From JAGOEF01 sp964511665 (GTDB lineage Bacteria; Bacteroidota; Bacteroidia; Bacteroidales; ML635J-15): a stretch of 64,000 nt of DNA. The translations under genes were made by a program, and so were the position numbers. The notes under the pieces were generated by a model that made no database searches, was not told the origin of the DNA, and saw nothing but the letters and a program-made list of their open reading frames with translations. The stretch spans positions 1 through 64,000 of the forward strand of contig CAZEHA010000009.1 in the NCBI GenBank assembly GCA_964511665.1, given 5' to 3'. Below, one piece after another: positions 56,262 through 63,599 of this stretch (position 1 is its first letter; each line of letters starts with the position of its first letter).

Positions 56262-56764
56262 AATTGAAGTAATTTAGACTTGATGAATAATCGGTAAATG
56301 GTTGGCAATATGAGCCCGACAACCAGCCCTGTGACAAGCCACGTCCAGCGTTTAGCCGTCACGATAACAGGAGTTACCTTTTTTTCGTCTCTGGTTCTCT
56401 CCTTGGTAACATACTTATCCTTCATGCTTAGGTAAATGGCAAGGCTATCACACAAACAGTCGGTGGTGATAACCATTGCCTTACCTACCACTTTTGTATT
56501 GGCCGAAATACTCGACCGTTGCCCCTGCATCTGGTTAATCTGCCTAAGGTAGACCCTGTTCATGCTGTCGCATTCGAACCAGGCCTCCAAGGTGGAGGTA
56601 TCTGCAGGAACCCTTACAATGCTATCGCGAACCACCTCCTTGTATTCGGTTCGCGTTTCGGTAACCACGACACGCTCGGGCTGCAGGCATCTCTTAACCT
56701 TACAGCCACTGAGCGGCATCATGGCAATCGCAAGCATCACAATCCATATCATTCGGGCTTTCAT
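56213..56764 (-). CDS. Lipoprotein with C-terminal membrane segment, unimolecular-spanin candidate
   Basis: 183 residues. The N-terminus is a lipoprotein signal (IWIVMLAIAMMPLSGC, Cys 21). The middle is soluble and partly helical, with a CDCLC-like pair (TTDCLCDSLA). Near 141-163 is one strong membrane helix (WTWLVTGLVVGLILPTIYRLF) with a basic cytoplasmic tail. An outer-membrane lipid anchor plus an inner-membrane C-terminal helix is the layout of unimolecular spanins, which fuse the two membranes at lysis. The neighbours are a membrane coiled-coil protein and an amidase, i.e. a lysis cassette. Function inferred. Confidence 0.6.
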   Translation of the reverse strand: MKARMIWIVMLAIAMMPLSGCKVKRCLQPERVVVTETRTEYKEVVRDSIVRVPADTSTLEAWFECDSMNRVYLRQINQMQGQRSSISANTKVVGKAMVITTDCLCDSLAIYLSMKDKYVTKERTRDEKKVTPVIVTAKRWTWLVTGLVVGLILPTIYRLFIKSKLLQLWQKLRQMLRSGSTPI

Positions 56765-56766
56765 AG

Positions 56767-57087
56767 TTACTTGGTTTTGGTAATAGTTTTTACGTTTTCG
56801 AGCTTCTCGTTGAGCTCATTAATAATACGTTTCAGCTCTGCATTTTCAAGCTTCAGTCCTTTCATTTCAACAAGCATCTTCTGCTGAATGGTTCTTAGTT
56901 CCAAATTTTCACCACGCAGTTTTGTTAGCTCATCCAGCGCTGCAGTGTACTTTTCAGTCAGCAAGTCGATTGATCCCTGAAGGTTGCCCAGAAAATCATT
57001 TTTGCGTTTGCTCTTGCCCACGGCATAGGTTACTACCGAGCTAACACCCGGCAGCACAATTGCCAATATGCCGAGAAGCCATTCCAT
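56767..57087 (-). CDS. Membrane-anchored coiled-coil protein of the lysis cassette
   Basis: 106 residues: one N-terminal membrane segment (WLLGILAIVLPGVSSVVTYAVG) followed by a long heptad-rich coiled coil (LTEKYTAALDELTKLRGENLELR, EMKGLKLENAELKRIINELNEKLE). This resembles Rz-type inner-membrane spanins or a pinholin-like factor. Start overlaps the amidase stop by one base. It could cooperate with the lipoprotein gene two bases downstream. Confidence 0.6.
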   Translation of the reverse strand: MEWLLGILAIVLPGVSSVVTYAVGKSKRKNDFLGNLQGSIDLLTEKYTAALDELTKLRGENLELRTIQQKMLVEMKGLKLENAELKRIINELNEKLENVKTITKTK

Positions 57088-57662
57088 TAGCTGCGGGCTA
57101 TTTTGGTTAATTCTGCAATAATCGTAGCATCGAGCTTAGCGTTGGCCGCCTTGTCATTTAAAACGGCAACGTCGAAGTGGTTATCCTGAAATAACCACTC
57201 AAGCAATGCGCTCGGGTGCCTGCTCATTAGAACCGTAAAGTTTTCTTCTTTGTCGGGGTCGCCATCGCGGGTATCTGTACGATACGCCAGTGTAGGGAAG
57301 TTGGCTTTCAGGGCGTTGAAAATGGAAGTAGCAAACTTGTCGCTTTCTGTCTGCCCCTTGCAAGTCCATATCTCAAAACCGGTAGCATTCATCCATCTGG
57401 AACCTGAGCCGGCAGCGTTGTTGTGCAGTGAAAAGACAAAGGCGGGGCCGGCTATTTTATTCATGTTAACCACTCTGGCCGTAAGCCCTGGCTCGTTGTC
57501 GCCAATGTGCGACCATTCTACTTTTACTCCGTTGGCCTTAAGCCCAGCAGCAATGGCTGCGAGGCGTTCACGGCTCCAGCGGTACTCGCGGTGCTTTCCA
57601 TCCGGGCTGCGCTTTCCGGCCACTTCTGCGCCGTGGGCTGTGTCTAAAATGATTGTTCTCAT
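57087..57662 (-). CDS. N-acetylmuramoyl-L-alanine amidase (Amidase_3 endolysin)
   Basis: 191 residues from ATG 57662; an upstream TTG-type extension lies in the terminator and is rejected. The zinc site is visible: TAHG near 9-12, a Glu in HREYRWSRERL near 26-36, FSLHNNAAGSGS near 76 and the catalytic Glu in ALLEWLFQDN near 156. It would cut the stem peptide from peptidoglycan at lysis. No signal peptide, so it needs a holin or the membrane protein next to it. Confidence 0.88.
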   Translation of the reverse strand: MRTIILDTAHGAEVAGKRSPDGKHREYRWSRERLAAIAAGLKANGVKVEWSHIGDNEPGLTARVVNMNKIAGPAFVFSLHNNAAGSGSRWMNATGFEIWTCKGQTESDKFATSIFNALKANFPTLAYRTDTRDGDPDKEENFTVLMSRHPSALLEWLFQDNHFDVAVLNDKAANAKLDATIIAELTKIARS

Positions 57663-57689
57663 GCTTGCTTGCTTTTGGTGTGTGTGGCG

Positions 57690-57715
57690 AAAAAAGACCC
57701 GCCCGAAAGCGGGCC
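57690..57715 (-). terminator. Rho-independent terminator after the major capsid gene
   Basis: On the minus strand, GCCCGC then a TTTC loop then GGGCGGG is followed by TCTTTTTT. It lies about 35 bases past the capsid gene stop and just before the amidase start, so it separates highly expressed capsid RNA from the lysis and tail genes. Confidence 0.8.
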
Positions 57716-57749
57716 TTTGTACCAACACAAACTAATCACTATGAAAAAA

Positions 57750-58853
57750 CTACCCTGCCATTATAATACCCAGTACTCCCTTGGCGTCGGCTCTGCGAAC
57801 ACGGCCACCTGCACGCTGCAGGAAGCTGTATATATCGCCATAATATTGCGGGTTGCCCTGGTCGTCGAACATCTGCGTTACTCCCTTAGCCCTGGCCACC
57901 GAATTCTTATGCCAAAACAGCGCTATTTCGCAAGCAGTGGTATCGAATGCGGTTGCTTCCGACAGGCGATCCTCAAGCTGCTCAGGCGTATAGGTTAAAT
58001 CGGTGTCGCCAGTCCATGCCCACAGCTTCGTGGTTGCGTTTTGTGTTAATGAGCTGTTGCTTGCTACCAAGACCGTAGATCGTTCGTATATTGTGAAGCT
58101 CTCGAGCTTTTTAATCATCCCGGTAACCGGATCGTATATTACGCTGTAGTCGCGCGTGGTGTTCGATTTTAGCTCGTTAACAATGTCGCTCATCGCGTCG
58201 GTGCTTAGAATCACATATCTGTCGGCTGCCGGTATGTTCCATTTATTGAATTGCTTTTTAGCCTCGACAAAGTCGGCAACGGTTAGCATTTTTCTGTTCG
58301 ATGTTCCATACGGTGCGGTCTTATTGCTACCGGTAGATTTCAGGAAGACGGTCGAGCGCCAATTGTAAAGCATTGTCTCAGCAATGTATTGCTCGAGATA
58401 GCTCATGTCTTCGCTCAGTACGCTTGCAGTCTTATCATACGACAGCTCAGCCTTATCAATATTCGGGATGAAACGCGGATCGGTAGTGAATTCATCGAGC
58501 ACATAGGTTACATCGATATCTTTGCGCCGTGTAATAGTAGCGGGTAGGCTCGACCGGTTACGCTGTACTCCCGATGGACTTCCGGCCTGCGGTATATGAA
58601 CCACGCCGGTACCGATTACATATTGCGATTCGTCGACCGACTGAAGTATGAACTCATTGTTTTTGAATAGGTTCTCAACAATGTATCCGGTCCAGATTTC
58701 GGGCGTAACAGCCATATAGGCCATGCCGGCCGGTTTTTGAATCAATGCTGCCCCGAGGGCTACTCCGGCGCCAATCGGCCCGGCAAATGCGCCAGCCACT
58801 GCTGCGAAGAGCAGGCCGACAATCAGTGTTAGAAAAAATTTTGTTGCTTTCAT
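57750..58853 (-). CDS. Major capsid protein with a hydrophobic N-terminal extension
   Basis: 367 residues. From about 44 on it reads like a HK97-fold capsid protein: MAYMAVTPEIWTGYIVENLFKNNEF, VTYVLDEFTTDPRFIP, AETMLYNW and VADRYVILSTDAM-type segments, ending VRRADAKGVLGIIM. Residues 1-43 are strongly hydrophobic (FFLTLIVGLLFAAVAGAFAG, then PIGAGVALGAAL), like a signal or membrane segment. If the extension is real it may be a scaffold-like or membrane-docking piece removed by the protease; a start at ATG 58724 would remove it. Between decoration genes and a terminator. Confidence 0.8.
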   Translation of the reverse strand: MKATKFFLTLIVGLLFAAVAGAFAGPIGAGVALGAALIQKPAGMAYMAVTPEIWTGYIVENLFKNNEFILQSVDESQYVIGTGVVHIPQAGSPSGVQRNRSSLPATITRRKDIDVTYVLDEFTTDPRFIPNIDKAELSYDKTASVLSEDMSYLEQYIAETMLYNWRSTVFLKSTGSNKTAPYGTSNRKMLTVADFVEAKKQFNKWNIPAADRYVILSTDAMSDIVNELKSNTTRDYSVIYDPVTGMIKKLESFTIYERSTVLVASNSSLTQNATTKLWAWTGDTDLTYTPEQLEDRLSEATAFDTTACEIALFWHKNSVARAKGVTQMFDDQGNPQYYGDIYSFLQRAGGRVRRADAKGVLGIIMAG

Positions 58854-58877
58854 TGTTATTACTGGTTTTAGGTTCTT

Positions 58878-59525
58878 TTAATCAACTGTGTCCTCTACCC
58901 ATTGCACCACGCCAAGGACTGATTTTAGCGTGTAGGTTTTCAAATCATCGGTTCCCTTCTGTAGCTTAGCCGGAACTACGCTATTGTCCTCTATTACCGC
59001 GTCGGCTCCGTCTTCGCCATCTTCTCCTGTCAGCGATGCCAGAAAGGCAGCCTCGTCGCCGGTGTTCCCTTCATCGAGCCATATTTCGTATGCCGACTTA
59101 CCGGCGGCGCCATCCTCGCCATCTGCGCCGGGGGTGGCTGCCGTGATTGGCGTAAATCCGGATCCGTTATATAGCAGCACAAGCGCTTGTGTTACGCCAG
59201 CCTCAATGTCTACCTCTGCCCCGCCAAGGCTTGCACCAAGTGTAAGCGTGCGTGTATCTCCCAACGCGGTAGCGTGTAGTAGTACCATGTCGCCGGGCTT
59301 CAAGTCGCTACTTAATGAAGCGACAACATCAACATCACCGGTGAGGGTGGCGAATACAACGGTAACAGCGCGCTCTATAGCGATTTCGGTTTCGGAGTTA
59401 AGCTCTCCAAGCTGCACTACAGCATGAGTCGGGAATACTACTTCGGTTTTTTTATCGGCGTCGCCGCTTATTGCCGGCGCCTTGAACCCGTAGGATGAAT
59501 TGAGTGTTTTGTTAATTACTGTCAT
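58878..59525 (-). CDS. Capsid decoration-like protein with collagen-like tail
   Basis: 215 residues. The first ~125 are a beta domain (INKTLNSSYGFKAPAISGDADKKTEVVFPT) paralogous to the protein encoded just upstream. Then comes a phage-type Gly-x-y linker (PGADGEDGAAGKSAYEIWLDEG; EDGEDGADA) and a small C-terminal domain. Collagen-like GX linkers are frequent on phage surface proteins. Its position between prohead protease and capsid genes suggests head decoration. Confidence 0.55.
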   Translation of the reverse strand: MTVINKTLNSSYGFKAPAISGDADKKTEVVFPTHAVVQLGELNSETEIAIERAVTVVFATLTGDVDVVASLSSDLKPGDMVLLHATALGDTRTLTLGASLGGAEVDIEAGVTQALVLLYNGSGFTPITAATPGADGEDGAAGKSAYEIWLDEGNTGDEAAFLASLTGEDGEDGADAVIEDNSVVPAKLQKGTDDLKTYTLKSVLGVVQWVEDTVD

Positions 59526-59527
59526 GC

Positions 59528-59932
59528 TTAGTCAAGTGTTACGGCCACACCAACCTGCACGAAGGATGTACCGTCGAACATGAATGTTGTGGCTTTTGAT
59601 TTATTCTGAGTTCCTGCCATAGTAGGGCCGGAGAATCCGGTTCCAAAGGTTACGGTTTTGGCTGTGCCACCACTGGAGGCCTTAACCATTACCGTGTCGC
59701 CAACCGCGATGTCGCTCGACACGGTGGCGTTGAGGGTTACATTGTCGGCAAGCTCGCCGAGGTTAACTACAGTTTTGGCACGGTTGATAGCCACGGCAGT
59801 AGTTGCCGTTACGGTTGGGTTCAGCACCTCGGCGGTGGGGAACACTACCTCTACCTTAGTGTCGGCATCAGCGTCGATTGACGGAGCGCGAAAATTGTAG
59901 AACGAGTTTAGTACTTTGTTTATCCAGGTCAT
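59528..59932 (-). CDS. Capsid decoration-like protein (short paralogue)
   Basis: 134 residues, starting WINKVLNSFYNFRAPSIDADADTKVEVVFPT, the same opening as the 215-residue neighbour. The beta domain continues (LGELADNVTLNATVSSDIAVGDTVMVKA) and ends without the collagen-like tail. The two lie two bases apart and probably arose by tandem duplication. A decoration or stabiliser role is inferred from position. Confidence 0.55.
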   Translation of the reverse strand: MTWINKVLNSFYNFRAPSIDADADTKVEVVFPTAEVLNPTVTATTAVAINRAKTVVNLGELADNVTLNATVSSDIAVGDTVMVKASSGGTAKTVTFGTGFSGPTMAGTQNKSKATTFMFDGTSFVQVGVAVTLD

Positions 59933-59943
59933 TGCGGTACTTT

Positions 59944-60912
59944 TTAATTAACGTATTCGCGTCCGTACTGTGCCTTATACAGTTCTTTGAAGCGCTCGAT
60001 GTTGGTAGCCTTCAGCTGTTCGGCACGGTTGTTTTTTACGTAGTCGCTAAATGTCCACGACTGTTCTGCTTCGGGCACCGATCCGGATGGGGCGCCGAGG
60101 GTTTGAATAATAGGGCTAACACCCTGCATTGCGCTAAGGGCTTTTTCGCAACCTTCGTAGTCGGTTTCAGCAAGCTTAGTGTAAGTAGCGCGCAAACTTT
60201 CATCGATTTTTTTGGCTGCAACAGCACCGTCGATTAAGGCCTTAACCTTAGCGTCGTTGCCCTGTTTGATGATGCCGGTAAGGCGCAGAATCTCCTGTTC
60301 TTTGGCGGCTAGATCCTGAGCGTGTGTTTGGTTTTGGGTTTTCAGCGCCGTGATGGCTTCAGTTACCTGAGCCTCCGTTGCTTCGGGATTGAGTGCGAGT
60401 AGCACCGCGATGGTTTTCAAGTCCATACTTTCTTGCGTTTTAGTTTTAAGTTTTTGAATTGCTTGAATGCTTAGCCGGATCTCATCAGCTTCGAGCCTGG
60501 CACCTTCGGGGCTATACAGGCATACGCTTCCTGCGTTGCTTGGAACCGGTGTAAGTGAGGCCTCCATAAGTTCCCATTCGGTAACTACAACCTCCTCCAC
60601 GCCGTCCATTATAACCAGCTCGGCGTTCAGCACAATAATTCCAGGGCTTGCGCCCTTCAGGAACCCGCCATCTACCTTGTCGCGAATCTTCACGGCCTCG
60701 GGATCCTTCTCATCGAATACCGGTGTGGCCATAAGTAAATCGCCATCAGCGCGCAGGTTATCCCAGCGGCCTATTAGGCGGTTTTCGTCGTGATTGTGTA
60801 GCATAACAGGATTAGCCCTGAAGCGGTCGAATTTGCCGCCGGAATTGCGCAGAAAAAACCTGTGCGCGTTCCTCTTGGTTTGGTCGTTGATAATAAAATC
60901 GGGCATTCGCAT
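59944..60912 (-). CDS. Prohead protease fused to a scaffold-like C-terminal part
   Basis: 322 residues from ATG 60912. The N-terminal ~150 residues are a S78/U35-type phage protease: ANPVMLHNHDENRLIGRWDN carries the catalytic His and GFLKGASPGI the catalytic Ser. After about 150 the protein becomes a helical, Gln/Lys/Glu-rich rod (TALKTQNQTHAQDLAAKEQEILRLTGIIKQ) and ends in a conserved-looking tail (FKELYKAQYGREYVN), typical of an internal scaffold. This matches the protease-scaffold organisation of Mu gpI/gpZ. First gene of the minus-strand head operon. Confidence 0.8.
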   Translation of the reverse strand: MRMPDFIINDQTKRNAHRFFLRNSGGKFDRFRANPVMLHNHDENRLIGRWDNLRADGDLLMATPVFDEKDPEAVKIRDKVDGGFLKGASPGIIVLNAELVIMDGVEEVVVTEWELMEASLTPVPSNAGSVCLYSPEGARLEADEIRLSIQAIQKLKTKTQESMDLKTIAVLLALNPEATEAQVTEAITALKTQNQTHAQDLAAKEQEILRLTGIIKQGNDAKVKALIDGAVAAKKIDESLRATYTKLAETDYEGCEKALSAMQGVSPIIQTLGAPSGSVPEAEQSWTFSDYVKNNRAEQLKATNIERFKELYKAQYGREYVN

Positions 60913-60927
60913 TGTTATTTGACGATG

Positions 60928-60937
60928 CAAATATTTG
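60928..60937. promoter_or_regulatory. Palindrome in the divergent control region
   Basis: CAAATATTTG is a perfect 10-base palindrome 16 bases upstream of the protease start, in the 140-base region (60913-61052) that separates the divergent head and packaging operons. ATGC repeats flank it. A late-gene activator or repressor site is possible. A -7-like TAGCTTTA (61006-61013) may serve the terminase operon. Confidence 0.35.
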
Positions 60938-61052
60938 ATGCTTTTTTATAAGATTTTGATAATGTGACAATGCTTGGTACTCTTATGCATACCATATATA
61001 TGATTTAGCTTTATGAAGTAATTCAGGTTTTTCTTTGCAAGAAAAACCAAGG

Positions 61053-61502
61053 ATGGCAGAGCTATCAATAAAACAAAAGAAAGATTACGCAAAGTCATTG
61101 TACTTAGGCAATCTAACTATAACACAGAAGGAAATTGCAAGCCGTGTAGGCACTAGCGAAAAAACAATTAGCGCCTGGATTAACAGGGAGGGCTGGGACA
61201 GGATACGTGTTAGTCTGCTGACCACGCGCGAAACACAGTTGAGTAACCTGTATGCCCAGCTTAGTGCGCTCAATACTGAGATAGCACTTCGCGAGGCGGG
61301 CAGGCAATACCCCACCAATAAGGAGGCAGATGTTATCAGTAAGATAACATCGAGCATCCAGAAGCTCGAAATGGATCTATCAATTGGCGATATAGTGAAC
61401 GTGAGCAAACGAATGCTCGACTGGCTTCGAGCTGCAGACCTTAACAAGGCGAAAGAAATGAGCGGCCTGTTCGACGCATTCATTAAAGACTCTATTCGAT
61501 GA
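61053..61502 (+). CDS. Terminase small subunit
   Basis: 149 residues from ATG 61053 (the TTG at 61035 is less likely). The N-terminal helix-turn-helix is clear: ITQKEIASRVGTSEKTISAWINREGWDRI, the DNA-recognition fold of phage small terminases. A helical oligomerisation region follows (LSNLYAQLSALNTEIALREAGRQ). It overlaps the large-terminase gene by four bases (ATGA). Confidence 0.8.
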   Translation: MAELSIKQKKDYAKSLYLGNLTITQKEIASRVGTSEKTISAWINREGWDRIRVSLLTTRETQLSNLYAQLSALNTEIALREAGRQYPTNKEADVISKITSSIQKLEMDLSIGDIVNVSKRMLDWLRAADLNKAKEMSGLFDAFIKDSIR

Positions 61503-63109
61503 CATCCAAGCGCGCAGGCAAGCAAACCAACCGGCAGGTTGTTATCGACTGGGAAGCCTACAGGCGCGCCCTGCTCGACGAAACCTACATCGAGGAGGGC
61601 ATTAGTGGTGCTGAGCTTCAGAAACACCGCGAGAAGCTTGAGTCCGATCCGGTCGAGTGGATTTATTTCTTTTTCCCGGGCTTCGCCAAGTATCCGTTTG
61701 CACTTTTCCATAGAAAGTTCCTGAAGCGGGTAATCAACAACCCAGAGTGGTACGAAGTAATTAGCTGGAGCCGCGAGCTTGCTAAGAGTACCAGCGTGAT
61801 GTTTGCCGTCCTGTATCTTGTGCTTACCGGTAACAAGAAAAACATCATTATGACATCCAACAGCCAGGACAATGCCATACGCCTACTGGAACCATACCGG
61901 GCTAACCTTGACACAAACCAACGCATAAAGGCATACTATGGCGAGCAGCCTCTTATTGGCAGCTGGGAGATGGGAGAATTTAAGACTAAAGGCGGGGCAT
62001 CATTCAGGGCAATAGGTGCCGGAATGTCGCCTCGTGGTACTCGCTCCGGAGCGCTGCGCGTCGATGTGCTGCTAACCGATGACTTCGACACTGACGAGGA
62101 ATGCCGCAACCCCGAAACCATTAAGAAAAAATGGAACTGGTGGGAGCAAGCGCTATACTTTACACGCTCGATGAGCGAGCCACTGCTCACCATCTGGTGT
62201 GGAAATATAATAGCTAAGGACTGCTGCATTACCCGCGCAGGTAAAAAGGCCCGCGAGCTGGAAGCCCGGCAGAAGCCCATAGGACATTGGGATATCATCA
62301 ACATACGCATGGTAAACATAGCCAACCCCAACCCCAAGGAGGACTTTGCGCGTGGTAAAAGCGTGTGGCCCGAGAAAAACTCTGAGGCTAAAATCGAGGA
62401 GGTTCTGGCGCAGGTAAGCACCGCCTCCGCACAGAAGGAGTGCTTCAACAACCCCGTGAGCGAGGGAGAGATATTCAAGAACCTCACCTGGGGCAAGTGC
62501 CCGCCGCTCAACACGCTTAAGTTTGCCGTTGTATATGCCGACCCGAGCACCAGCAACCGCGACAGGGCCACCAAGGGCACGTCGTTTAAGTCGGCTTTTA
62601 TGCTTGGGTACAAGGACGGCAAGTATTACATTTATAAGGGCTTTTTAGAACAGACGGGCAACGAAAACTTCATCGGGTGGCTGTACGATTTGCGCGACTA
62701 CGCACGCGGACGCACGCAGGTGTATAACTACATCGAGAACAACAGCCTTCAGGATCCGTTCTATGAGCAGGTGTTTATACCTTTGTTTGCTCAATTCAGC
62801 AAAACCCGGGGAACCCTGCCCATTACACCCGACACCCGCAAAAAACCCGACAAGTTTGCCCGCATCGAGGGTAACCTCGAGCCGCTCGACCGAAGGGGCG
62901 ACCTTGTGTTTAACGAGGACGAAAAGGGCAACCCCAATATGGAGCGCCTGAGGGAGCAGTTCGAACTCGTTAACCCGCAGCTGTCTGCCCCGGCCGACGG
63001 CCCCGACTGCATCGAGGGTGGGGTATTTATAATCAACGCCAAAAACCAGACAAGCAATAACGAAGCTATGTTTTTTGGTCATCGCAAAACCAACACTAAA
63101 CGATTATAA
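61499..63109 (+). CDS. Terminase large subunit
   Basis: 536 residues. ATPase part: a non-standard Walker A (SRELAKSTSVMF near 95), NIIMTSNSQDNAIRLLEPYR, and Walker B VDVLLTDDFDTDEE near 190. Nuclease part: FAVVYADPSTSN near 343 with its metal-binding Asp and further acidic residues downstream (YNYIENNSLQDPFYEQVF). This is the packaging motor that also cuts the concatemer or host-linked DNA. Plus strand, opposite to the head genes. Confidence 0.85.
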   Translation: MTSKRAGKQTNRQVVIDWEAYRRALLDETYIEEGISGAELQKHREKLESDPVEWIYFFFPGFAKYPFALFHRKFLKRVINNPEWYEVISWSRELAKSTSVMFAVLYLVLTGNKKNIIMTSNSQDNAIRLLEPYRANLDTNQRIKAYYGEQPLIGSWEMGEFKTKGGASFRAIGAGMSPRGTRSGALRVDVLLTDDFDTDEECRNPETIKKKWNWWEQALYFTRSMSEPLLTIWCGNIIAKDCCITRAGKKARELEARQKPIGHWDIINIRMVNIANPNPKEDFARGKSVWPEKNSEAKIEEVLAQVSTASAQKECFNNPVSEGEIFKNLTWGKCPPLNTLKFAVVYADPSTSNRDRATKGTSFKSAFMLGYKDGKYYIYKGFLEQTGNENFIGWLYDLRDYARGRTQVYNYIENNSLQDPFYEQVFIPLFAQFSKTRGTLPITPDTRKKPDKFARIEGNLEPLDRRGDLVFNEDEKGNPNMERLREQFELVNPQLSAPADGPDCIEGGVFIINAKNQTSNNEAMFFGHRKTNTKRL

Positions 63110-63111
63110 TT

Positions 63112-63468
63112 ATGATTAAACTATTCATTAGCATTCAGAAGCTGCTTATCTACATATCCGATAAGAGCGTTTTAATTACAATCATTCGCCGCACACGCCG
63201 GGCAATGGCCGTTAAATCTGCCATAAGGCACGCTGACAAGATGCGCCGTATGCGACGGGGTCGGCAGCAGTTCGTGATCCTGATTGGCAAAAAGGTTCGT
63301 GTGTACGAGCGCGAGCAAATCAATAACCTTATTAGAGCAGGGTGGCTTGACAAAGCTCTTAAAAATTACATTACACTATGCAAATATTGCATTTATGTGA
63401 CTCCGTCGGCCAGCGATCCCGTAGGTAAAAAAACAGCAAATATGAAAAATACAGCTAAAGCGAAATGA
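63112..63468 (+). CDS. Small basic phage protein of unknown function
   Basis: 118 residues, highly basic (IIRRTRRAMAVKSAIRHADKMRRMRRGRQQF, calculated charge strongly positive) with a hydrophobic N-terminus (KLFISIQKLLIYISDKSVLI). No family recognised. Lies two bases after the terminase and overlaps the next small gene by four bases, so it belongs to the packaging operon. Nucleic-acid binding is plausible from charge only. Confidence 0.65.
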   Translation: MIKLFISIQKLLIYISDKSVLITIIRRTRRAMAVKSAIRHADKMRRMRRGRQQFVILIGKKVRVYEREQINNLIRAGWLDKALKNYITLCKYCIYVTPSASDPVGKKTANMKNTAKAK

Positions 63469-63599
63469 GAAACCCCTTTAAAATAGTTTTAAAGCTCCCA
63501 TTTAAGACGGGCAACACGCCGAACAAGGGCGCACATACATTTACACGCAAATTCAGGCCTAATTCAGGCCTTAAAACCAATAAAGCATGGCTTACATAA
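63465..63599 (+). CDS. Small 44-residue phage protein
   Basis: Frame MRNPFKIVLKLPFK to KTNKAWLT, basic, with an ATGA overlap with the preceding gene and a 13-base overlap with the following one. This tight coupling on both sides supports a real gene. Function unknown. Confidence 0.5.
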   Translation: MRNPFKIVLKLPFKTGNTPNKGAHTFTRKFRPNSGLKTNKAWLT

